Assembly (NCBI GenBank): GCA_948470475.1
Contig: OX419340.1
Coordinates: 19,780,480-19,844,479, forward strand
Source of the DNA: Galaxea fascicularis
Lineage: Eukaryota > Cnidaria > Anthozoa > Scleractinia > Euphylliidae
DNA length: 64,000 bases
Reading direction: 5' to 3'
Part shown: in pieces, positions 56,262 to 64,000 of the stretch
Numbering within the stretch: the first letter of the stretch is position 1
How the letters are laid out: every line of letters starts with the position of its first letter
Translations under genes and position numbers: made by a program
Notes under the pieces: generated by a model
Told to the model about the DNA's origin: nothing
The model's database searches: none
Seen by the model: only the letters and a program-made list of their open reading frames with translations

Positions 56262-58403
56262 GCCCCTCACCAACCTGACAAGCCAGGGAGGTTGTGGGGG
56301 GCAGCGCCCACCAAGTGATATTCAACAGGTTCTGTGTGAATCCAATCTGGTAGCACATACCATTTGTCATAATAGGTGGATAGCCCAAGCTTTTGCCGCT
56401 CATAAGTCTTCATCCGCCCACTCCTCATCCGAAAACCCTGAATCGTCACTTTGTCTTTTTCCCCGTGCAGAGCAGCTCGGAATGCCCCCATGTCACCGCA
56501 TTCTGCGCTTTGGACATTCCTTCGTGCTGAGCTTGTTTTTCGACCCCCCGCCGAGAGGTGTGTCTTTGTAGACAAAGTAACACTTCGAGCAAAGGGTGAT
56601 CATGCAATGCCCCTCGCACTCCAGCTTGAATAGCCGTGGTGTGCGGTTGCTCCACTTGTCCCAGGCGAGCCACTGCTTTTTTTTCTGCCTCAAATTCCTT
56701 GTGAAGCTCTGGTTTCACGATGTCTTCCAACTTCTCACCTCTGATGGCCATGTAATTGCTGTCAGTGTCCATCTGGACCAGCTCAAAGTAGCGCTGATCC
56801 ATGTATTTGTCGAGGAAATCGTAATAAAACTCCAACATCTGCAGTTTGGCCAGCTGATACACAGCAATTCCTACTTGGTATGATCTTTTGATCATGACGA
56901 GCGCTTTCCGCCTTTCCAGCTTGTACGCTTCCCCGATTTCCTCGAGATCAGAGAAGAAAGCGCCGCGCAATGTTCTGTTGTCAACGTTTTCGTCTTTTGT
57001 GTATACCACATTTGTTTGGTGCTCCACAGCCCCGATGATTTTTCCGTATGCATGTGTTTCTGAGCATCTTGAAGACCTCAGCGAGCAGCGCCTTGCTTTT
57101 TTCCTTGTCTCTGGTGCGGCGCGCTTCAGTCACCTGCTCCACGAACCAGGTGAAGATTTTTCCCGGTTCATAATCGATAGTTCAGTGAATTTCCGTGATC
57201 TCTGCCTCATGGGCAGTGTACCATTTCAGGAGAGGAGCACAGACCCACATCATCTCAGCAGAGAGTGCTCCAAGCAGCTTCTTGCTGGTACCTCGAGTTC
57301 TGCCGGTGTGCCCAGAAGTCCTCGGGAAGGAACGTCTTGCGCACTTGTTTTTGAATGTTTCACCTCCGCTGATCCAACTCTTCTACAAACATGCGTGGGT
57401 GCGGGTTCGAGAGTGTTACCGATTGAAATGGAAATGGGCACACGAGCATTTTCGAATGCCAAAGCGCCTGTCAGTTCCTTCCGCTGGTTGTTGTCTCCAA
57501 ACGATTCGAAATCAAATAGGATCGCATGGGGGAATGGCTTGTTCATTTGATCTCTTGTTTGTCAAAATAACTGTCCCACTGTTTTCTTGTCAGCGAGTTT
57601 TTCGCAGCGGTAAGGATAACATTTTCGGCATCCACAAAAGAAGCAGCAATGGAATTGAAAAACAGTTTTGCTTACTGCGGCATCCTCAATCCATCTTTCT
57701 CCTCCGTGTCTGCAGCCTGCATGGTGGATGAGAATTCCTCAGCGGCGCGATTAACTTTCGATCCAGTTGACTGCCATGACATCGAGGGTTTTGTCAGGGA
57801 AGAACGCTTGCTGGAATGCTGTTTTCTGGGCTTTGATTTTGTTGTTCAAGCAGAAGATGCAAGTCTTTCCTTTGGAACAAATCAGGATATAGCGTTGAAG
57901 ATGACTTGCTTTTGTGAATCGGGTGCGACAATGTGGACAAGCGTAAATTCTTGTTAACCTTTCAAGGCCTTTGATGAGAAATGCATGCCCTTCGAAAACA
58001 CCGATTGTCAGCACGTTTTGGACTTTGGCCGGCTCGTTTTGCCAGAGGTGCCAAACTACCTCTCCTGCTTCGTTTCTTTCAGGTTCATAAACATGGATCC
58101 CAAGCCATGCTGCCAGGGATTTGCCGGTGTTGAGGTGGCGCTCAACCTTGTCTAGCTCGTCAAGCGGTGTTTTCTCGCAATCGTTTAAGGGTACCCTGAA
58201 GAAAATTTCCGCAAGCTACTGAGCGACTGTTGTGGAGCGATCCGGTCTTGCACCTTGATGAACTGCGATGCATGACCACAAACAGAGGTTGTCATTGAAT
58301 GTGTCCAGCGCTATCATTGTTCTCCCATGGGCAAGGTTGCGCAGCCAGTCAGGCAATGGACCTGTTCCGACCAGTGGTTGGCAGTCAAGCACCGCTTTGA
58401 CGT
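56262..58403 (-). pseudogene. polB: Protein-primed family B DNA polymerase (Polinton/adintovirus-like), multiply frameshifted
   Basis: Reading leftward from 58403, there is first an N-terminal region (DWLRNLAHGRTMIALDTFND, one stop at about 58222). Next comes a Cys-rich finger YACPHC...C (57939 to 57877) in which the position usually held by His is Tyr. Then the exonuclease motif FDFES (Exo I Asp and Glu at about 57513-57503), a motif B-like YQVGIAVYQLAKL (56880 to 56842), and polymerase motif C QMDTDS (DTD at 56769-56761). The C-terminal YYDKWYVLPDWIHTEP lies near 56360 to 56310. At least five frameshifts or stops occur. This replicative polymerase marks a large self-replicating DNA transposon or endogenised virus. 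No retroviral-type integrase, packaging ATPase or capsid gene was recognised. Confidence 0.75.
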
Positions 58404-58500
58404 CAAAGTAATGGTAATGATAATGATGAGGATTTATATAGCGCTTTTATCCAAAGGACTCAAAGCGCTTTGAAATAGGCGCAAAACGGCGCAATATGTT
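58404..58500 (+). repeat. SINE-like/dispersed repeat at the right edge of the polymerase gene
   Basis: TAATGATAATGATGAGGATT leads into TTTATATAGCGCTTTTATCC and CAAAGCGCTTTGAAATAGG, with an AGCGCTTT/AAAGCGCT inverted repeat. The form is that of a widespread invertebrate dispersed repeat. It interrupts the polymerase N-terminus. Confidence 0.5.
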
Positions 58501-58607
58501 CCAGACAGGTGCAAATATTTATTTAAGCGAAAAAAAGATTTTGGGGTTAGGTGCACTTTAAACTTTCCCGGGCTGGGGGGAGAAAGAAAACCTTAAGCGA
58601 GAGGGTA

Positions 58608-59105
58608 AACTCCCTTCTTTTTATCAAAGATATGTTGACGATACACTCACCATCATGCCGGACATAGAAACAGTATCTAACTTCTTGGACACGCTTAACA
58701 AAGCACATTCCTCCGTAAAATTCACGATGGAAACCAAATGCAATGGTATGCTCCCATTTCTGGGTATCCAGTTGCTGAATCGATCGCATCAAATAGAGAC
58801 AAAGGTGTACGTAAAACCCACTAATTCAGGCCTACTCTTGCACTATCCGAGTCATATTGACAAACGCTACAAAAAAGGTTTACTAAGAACTATACTTACG
58901 TTTATCTTTATCTTGGGACACATTTTTCCGACGAATGTGACCTTTTGAAAACAGTGTTCTCACGTTTGAAGAATCCCAAACGTCTTCGTTAATTCTACCA
59001 TCAAAAGTTTCGTTGACTCGAAAGTTTGTGCCAGCAGCAGCCTTTATCACCATCTAAAGAGACAGATGACACGACTCGAGTGGTTTTGCCATTTAAGAGT
59101 CACTG
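58608..59105 (+). pseudogene. Penelope-like RT fragment, 3' half
   Basis: Reads FYQRYVDDTLTIMPDIETV with the catalytic YVDD at 58631-58642, then FLGIQLLNRSHQIETKVYV and NSGLLLHYPSHIDKRYKKGL. After a frameshift near 58920 it continues LVNSTIKSFVDSKVC (58987) to about 59090. These are the finger/palm to thumb regions of a Penelope RT. No GIY-YIG follows. Fragment related to, but not the same subfamily as, the 41150-41960 copy. Confidence 0.7.
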
Positions 59106-60130
59106 TCAGAGAAAACCAGGCAGGAGTGAAAGATGGGGGTCGGCCAATTGACTTCAAACTTTCACCATTTAATGCCTGTCCGAAATGATAAAGAAGGATG
59201 GTATTTAGGGATTTCTCTCGTATTTTTTGGTTTCTTACTTTGACCACCCCCCCCCCCCTTGTTTTGGCCTTCATCGACCCCGAAGTCACGCTAAATATAT
59301 GCCAAGTTTGATGCTAAATAAAACACATTTCGCATCATTTCTGGGGACTCATGTCAGTTGTTTGTGTTGTTTACTGGTTATATTACGTTCTTCAAGCACA
59401 AAATTCCAACTTTTAAAAAAAGCAAATTTTCTAAGATTTTGGAAATTTTGTGTCATGCGCAAAAATGGCGTATGCTAATTTTGACCTAATTTGAGAGTGA
59501 GGTGCGGCGTTTTTTTTTCAACAGTCTCACGATAGTTTGCAAGTCTAACATCTCTACCACTAAAATCCGTGAACTTTAACTTGAGCCGTTAAAATGTGTT
59601 TGCATGAACCATACTAAATATCAGCAATGCACCGATGTTTTTCATGGCAACGTTTGTAAGTGGTTTCCTTATTTAAATCATTGAACGTCTCTCAACTCTC
59701 GTAATTTGTTGTCATATTATAACTCATTACCGTTAGAATGCTCTTCACGATTTAAACACAACAGACTTGATACCTCACATTCTCTAAAATCAAATAAATT
59801 GCGATACCGCGAACAGTAGTCCAAGTTTCCCGCGAGGTTATAGCAGCTTATTTTCTCAGAATAAAATGGTCGGCCTAGGCTAAAATTTACTATTTTGGTA
59901 TAAAGAGCATTATCTTAAACTGATCTACCTTCAAAGTACTACCTTTTAATTCGAAAAAATAAAGATTGGCTGTCAATCGTACAGAGGATCGATTCTTGAT
60001 GGCGATTACGTTGCACGATATCAACAAGTGTTCAATTTTATGATGTCACGCAAGGAGAGCGTTTGTTGGCGAAACTATCCATTCAAACACTATTACACTG
60101 TAGTACACGGAATTGCCAGGAAAGGAGTAT
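59106..60130. other. Unrecognised stretch
   Basis: No gene or known repeat. Contains a C-run at 59246-59258 and T-runs. Nothing else seen. Confidence 0.4.
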
Positions 60131-60174
60131 AATCATTTGCAATTTACAAATCCCTGCAGGAATATTTTCTATAT

Positions 60175-60300
60175 TATTATAGCGGAGCTCCGCGCGCGCC
60201 GAGCAGCATTGCTAAGAAAATATGGTAACCCATCCATCCGAGAAATTTTGGTTATGACGTCATCGTACGACCGACCGACCGACCGTCCGACCGTACGTAC
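60175..60300. repeat. GC-rich dispersed repeat with (CGAC)n tract
   Basis: TATAGCGGAGCTCCGCGCGC at 60177, followed at 60266-60300 by a (CGAC)n-like run. The same TATAGCGGAGCTCC block recurs at 61381, next to the hairpin GCGGCCC/GGGCCGC (61398-61414). The two blocks may be the ends of one element of about 1.25 kb (60177-61437). Confidence 0.45.
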
Positions 60301-60509
60301 GTCCACCCCATCATGTAAGCCAAAGTCAAATGTGATACTCCAGTTTACCCTTTCGTGTGCAAGCTCGCATGTAGGCGCGCTTCCATATAAACTGTTTTTG
60401 GAAAGATCAGTTGCCCATACAAGCAGTTCTCAACCCGCGTTTTTGTGGCGGGAAATTGCATGGCCAAATTTTGAAGACAGTTTTAAAACAAAGTCAGTTT
60501 TGTCTATTC

Positions 60510-60770
60510 GTTGGCGGAGTATCAGTGACAAACAGTGGGAGAAAGAACAAGAAAGGGCACGAGTAAACAGGCAGAGTATCAGTGACAAACAGCAGGAGAA
60601 AAAGCACGAGCAAACCGGCTGAATTGTATTGTCGAGCAACAGGAGAAAGAATAAGAAAGGCTCAAGTAAACAGACTGAATCGTACTGACGAGCAACAGGA
60701 GAAAGAACAACAAAAAGCTTGAGAAAAGAGACGAAATTATAGTGAGGAACAGCGAAAAAGAGAGCGTCTC
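60510..60770 (+). repeat. Degenerate tandem repeats of about 55-60 bp (Lys/Glu/Gln-rich when translated)
   Basis: Units contain AGTATCAGTGACAAACAG or GAGCAACAGGAGAAAG followed by an AAGAAAG...CAAGTAAACAG end, at least four copies. In frame 60113-60622 they read ISDKQWEKEQERARVNRQ then ISDKQQEKKHEQ. The charged repeat resembles N-terminal repeats of cnidarian transposon-encoded proteins, but no domain is recognised. Confidence 0.5.
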
Positions 60771-60839
60771 TTGTCAAGCTGTAAAAACATTACCAAGTGT
60801 CAGGAAGTTTCAGCTTTTCCCCGTGTTTGCCTGCATAAG

Positions 60840-61000
60840 CTTGCACGAAGGGAAAAGAGCGAGTGGTCTGGCAAGGTTTCAATAATTATGCGCTGTCTTC
60901 GGACCTTGCTGTGTATTAAACTGGACGGTTTTGCTGTTAAAATCCTTAATTGAACAAGCTTCCTTGACAGGCATGAGAAGTAATAAGACTTACTTTTGTG
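60840..61000 (+). repeat. Dispersed repeat, left copy
   Basis: About 160 bp that recurs in the same orientation at 63831-64000 with shared blocks GCGCTGTCTTC, ATTAAACTGGA, GGTTTTGC and AATCCTTAATTGAA. The match runs off the right end of the window. Confidence 0.7.
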
Positions 61001-61432
61001 TGAAATGACCGCTTCTGCTTAAGCTCTGCGTTCGGAGTGATTGTTGACTGACTTAAACTGTGTGCAGGTTAGTACTCCTGTTTTGTCTTTTATATGGACA
61101 TTTATACCAAGAAAATTGAATAGCGATTTGTCTCGGTTTGTTACTTGTCTTTTTTTTTTCTATTTGTACGAGAAACGTCGAAATGATAGACATTCGCATC
61201 GCTTTCTCTTTTCTTACGTTTTGTTGTTTTCACGCTTCCATCTCAAATTGTTTTTTTTTTTTCCAAATGTTTTCTACCCAATATTTCATCTTGGATCCTA
61301 AAACGTTTCGTTTTTTCCTGCTGTCGCTCATTTTAGGGCACAAAATTTGTTGAAGAAAAGCCAAGCGAAGTCCGGACGGTTTATAGCGGAGCTCCAGCGG
61401 CCCGAAGGGCCGCAAAGCGGAGCCCCATACCT

Positions 61433-61464
<32 letters not shown>

Positions 61465-61740
61465 ATCTTGGCTAGCGGTATTGCTCGTGGGCGCGACCGA
61501 CCACGACGTCGCACAATAATTAATAATACCCTAATAATAATAATAATAATCCAAAATGGCGACCATCTAGTTTACTGCGGACATCTTTGATATTAGACAT
61601 CCATGTCAACTTCAATTGACACCTGTCAAAACAACGTATCCGCTGACCAGTATCACGAGACCATATTGCGGGCTCAAGTCATGAGCTGTCGAGGTCAGCT
61701 GTTTTTTTGAAGTTGACCGCTGACCAGGTACTCGTTTTCA
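61001..61740. other. Intergenic stretch
   Basis: Contains the hairpin at 61398-61414 and an (AATAAT)n tract at 61520-61550. No gene recognised. Confidence 0.4.
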
Positions 61741-61883
61741 ATTCTCCGCTTCGGAAACTATGGAAGACCTGGGAACTAATTTTGCTACTGAGGGCTCCTG
61801 GGATTGTTTGGGTGGACACGGAAAATTGCAAATGGCGGCAGTGCATACAATCCTGACACAACACACCACAAATATCGCTAAGA

Positions 61884-62176
61884 ATGCCGAAGTCTGTGAA
61901 TTGCTGCGTCCCTGGCTGCACCAACAATTTTCGAAACAACCCTGGAATCCCGTATTATCGAATTTCTAAGGATGAAAAGCTACGAAGACGGTATGAAATC
62001 TTGATCCGTAATGCAACACTGAAAGTCGAATCGGATAACACTCAAATTTGTGAACAACACTTCGAAGGTGAGATAAAGAAAAGTAGGGATGACTTACCTT
62101 CAATTTTCCCATGGTCAAAGCCTGTTTCAACCCGTCGTGTTTTAAAGCGTTTTTCTTCTGAAGAAATTCACAGCTG
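61884..62176 (+). pseudogene. THAP-domain DNA-binding protein, 5' fragment
   Basis: 97 codons open. The THAP C2CH zinc finger is visible: CCVPGC (C7/C8 and C12), then CEQHF (C56, H59), with PYYRISKD and a FPWS end corresponding to the AVPTIF-type terminus. THAP domains bind DNA in transcription factors and in P/Kolobok-type transposases. After about residue 95 the frame passes into Penelope RT sequence at 62176, so the gene is truncated by that insertion or fusion. An upstream ATG at 61832 opens a different frame. Confidence 0.7.
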
Positions 62177-62735
62177 AGATCTCGGACACCGAAATCGCTT
62201 TTCTTGACACAGTGGTTTACAAAGGAGTTAGATTCGAAACAGAATCGATCCTTGACATCAAAACCGATTATAAACAGACCGAGACCTTCCAATACACCCA
62301 CTATACCTCTTGTCACCTCCCAGGTGTCAAACGAGGTTTCATAAAGGGTGAAGCTATCAGACTCTTACGAACAAACTCCTCGGAAACAAAATTCCAGGAG
62401 GCCATCTCGAATTTTAAAACGCGACTTACAGCTCGCGGCTATCCTAAAAACCTAAAAGATGGCACTCTGTCTGAAGTAAAATTTTCCGGAAGGCGATCGG
62501 CATTAATAAAACAAACAAAAAAGACTCACGAGAGAATAATACCATTTGTCACAACATATCATCCAGCAGTTAAAAACCTAAAACAACTCTTGATGCAAGA
62601 ATGGTGTTTAATATAAACCCAGCCAATGCTCAGAAACATTTTCAAAATACCTCCTATCATATCATACAAAAGAGGGAAATCACTAAAAGACAAGCTCGTT
62701 AGAGCAAAACTTTGAAGACATATTACAGCGTCGCA
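62177..62735 (+). pseudogene. Penelope-like RT, thumb-region fragment
   Basis: From 62188, EIAFLDTVVYKGVRFET and IKTDYKQTETFQYTHYTSCH, then GVKRGFIKGEAIRLLRTN, are hallmark Penelope RT thumb sequences. The frame is open to 62616 (TAA). A further piece, ISYKRGKSLKDKLVRAKL (62657-62710), matches the linker that normally precedes GIY-YIG. No nuclease follows. It is inserted directly after the THAP domain. Confidence 0.75.
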
Positions 62736-62785
62736 ACCGCAAAGACACGTAAGGAAGTCAGAGCAGGTCTGTCATGATCTTTAAC

Positions 62786-63548
62786 CCGTTTGGTAAGAGC
62801 ACAGTGTAGCAGTTATAGACGCTTGATTTTTTCATTGACGGTAAAACCTGACTTTTTAAAAACGATTTATTATCTCGAGAACAATTGCTCACTTTTACTA
62901 CGTTGCCAGACTGAAAGAAATGAAAACCTTTAACGAGCGGCTTGGCTGTCAATAGCTGCTTTCTAGCGTTGGAAGATTCTATCATGTACTTCCATACGGT
63001 GCCAAAATTTACATCAGGTAAATTACTGAGATCGTCATGGTAGCCATCCGTTAGAAAAAGATCAGTGATTGCAGGGTTGATTTCACTATCTGCAATCCCC
63101 ATCAAGACTTTCTTCCGCGCAAGATGAACACCACCATCTGGATCTCTTAAATTCTTTAAGTGCAGTCCTCCACAGACATAGTCTTTATACCTGTAGCATG
63201 CATAAACAATAAAATGAGCTTAACGCAGTTGCACCAGAGACAATATTTTCACATAAAATATGAACAATAATATGACAAATGTCTTAAATATTTTCGAAAT
63301 ACCGAATCAAGCAAGTGAAGTGAATAAGATCGTGTGTACAAGTATTTAATAAAACAACATCGTGCAAACAAACCTTTTGACGAGTTCGGCTTTTTTGCCG
63401 CTAGTTTTCGCTCCCCTGCATAACAGCCATCGTCTTAGCTGAGGGACAGTACGGCGTTTCCTCTGGGTAGTTTCGCTCCAGGAATATCTTCTTCCGTTAA
63501 AACGATTTGTTTTACACTTTCTTCACAAGTGCTTTCTTTAGTCGCCAT
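62786..63548 (-). pseudogene. SAP-domain gene (SWIM/YqaJ-associated cnidarian type), first two exons
   Basis: Exon 1 runs 63548 to 63374: ATGGCGACTAAAG start, ESVKQIVLTEEDIPGAKL, then after a 1-base frame change QLRRWLLCRGAKTSGKKAEL, a clear SAP (DNA-binding) motif. Its donor AAAAG|GTTTGT (63373-63372) and the acceptor CTACAG (intron end 63191) join in frame as KR-YKDYV. Exon 2 runs 63190 to about 62786 and reads YVCGGLHLKNLRDPDGGVHL to FHFFQSGNVVKV and KSQVLPSMKKSSVYNC, ending at a plausible donor CGG|GTTAAA. This architecture (SAP, then a conserved KxQVxPSMKK segment) is seen in cnidarian multi-copy genes whose later exons encode SWIM zinc finger and YqaJ nuclease. Those exons would lie to the left but Penelope sequence is found instead. 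The frame change in exon 1 suggests a pseudogene or sequence error. Confidence 0.6.
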
Positions 63549-63830
63549 CTTTAAATTTACGCGTGTCCACCCAAATGATCCCAGAAGCCCATTGGAACTG
63601 AGTTCGTGCCCATACTCCTCATAGTTTCCGGAGCGAGGAATTCGATCGCAGGCTCAAGCCAAGCCAAAACGAGGCGTAAGTTTTCGCCAGGATCAACAGA
63701 TCTCCGTCCTGTATACAATTTGCCGCCTACCTTGACTACCTCTCAGTTCGTTTTTTGTTTAAACCGATGAGAATCAACCTTTGGATGTTAAGAGCAGCAA
63801 ATTGGATTGCCTGGCTTTGCTATTTTATAG

Positions 63831-64000
63831 TTTACGGATCTGCGAGAGAAAAGATCGTGTGGTTTGGCAGGGTTTTAATCATGCAGGCGCTGTCTTCTAT
63901 TGCTGACTTTTGCTGTGGATTAAACTGGATGGTTTTGCCGCTAAAAATCCTTAATTGAAGAAGCTTCCTTGGTAGACATGGGAAGTAAAACAAAGTGACG
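63831..64000 (+). repeat. Dispersed repeat, right copy (runs off the window)
   Basis: Direct repeat of 60840-61000, with the same block order and small indels. The bases between 63649 and 63830 show nothing recognisable. Confidence 0.7.

Larger units (their letters stand above)
61741..63640. repeat. Inverted pair of gene-start regions, about 100 bp each
   Basis: 61741-61837 and the reverse complement of 63640-63541 share TCCGGAAACTATG/TTCGGAAACTATG, TTTGGGTGGACACG and an ATGGCG at the inner end, roughly three quarters identical overall by eye. One copy precedes the THAP exon (plus strand), the other precedes the SAP gene (minus strand). They face each other. They could be terminal repeats of one element or two copies of a mobile promoter/first-exon module. 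Confidence 0.65.

Noticed and set aside
60113..60622. 169-codon ORF as a host gene
   Set aside because: The first part is random-looking and the second is the degenerate charged tandem repeat. No start context or domain supports a gene.

Overview
The window is animal nuclear DNA made almost entirely of decayed mobile elements plus one very long satellite array. The families present are a Gmr1-like Ty3/gypsy element, BEL/Pao, Penelope-like elements with GIY-YIG domains, a CR1/L2-type LINE carrying a PHD finger and a 2A-like peptide, an L1/Tx1-type LINE, remnants of protein-primed DNA polymerase B (Polinton/adintovirus-like) elements, and THAP and SAP genes. Together they suggest a cnidarian, plausibly a stony coral or other hexacoral; this is an inference from family content and no host gene fixes the species. 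Nothing prokaryotic is seen.

Layout. 1-3755: 3' part of a Gmr1-like LTR element (gag, protease, integrase, 3' LTR) with no reverse transcriptase. 3756-5045: eroded BEL/Pao integrase. 5055-26300: about 157 head-to-tail copies of a 135-bp satellite, nearly identical through the core, ending in a 200-N gap (26301-26500). 26501-27420: Penelope GIY-YIG end and its 3' region. 27447-27638: 192-bp near-perfect palindrome. 27885-34620: decayed virus-like element (fibre-like repeats, a small helical protein, a zinc-ribbon VLTF3-like gene on the minus strand), split by a nearly intact LINE (28238-31670) and a LINE 3' fragment. 34991-40560: L1-type LINE bounded by a 13-bp duplication inside a Penelope element, whose remaining pieces at 40561-43010 are inverted and folded back. 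43010-48480: mostly unrecognised repeats and hairpins, with a possible tectonin gene fragment.

48497-58403: a second, larger virus-like element. It carries a GIY-YIG-like ORF, an unrecognised minus-strand gene, a fibre-like gene interrupted by a TIR-bounded transposon with a RecQ-like helicase fragment, the same small helical protein, a LINE fragment, and a multiply frameshifted DNA polymerase B on the minus strand. 58404-64000: Penelope fragments, a THAP exon, and a two-exon SAP-domain gene (minus strand) whose start region is an inverted copy of the one before the THAP exon.

Almost every coding region is broken by frameshifts or stops. The best preserved is the CR1/L2-like LINE, which has one internal stop. 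The most notable signals are the satellite, the duplicated fibre plus helical-protein cassette of the virus-like elements, and the recurrent long inverted repeats at Penelope and LINE junctions.
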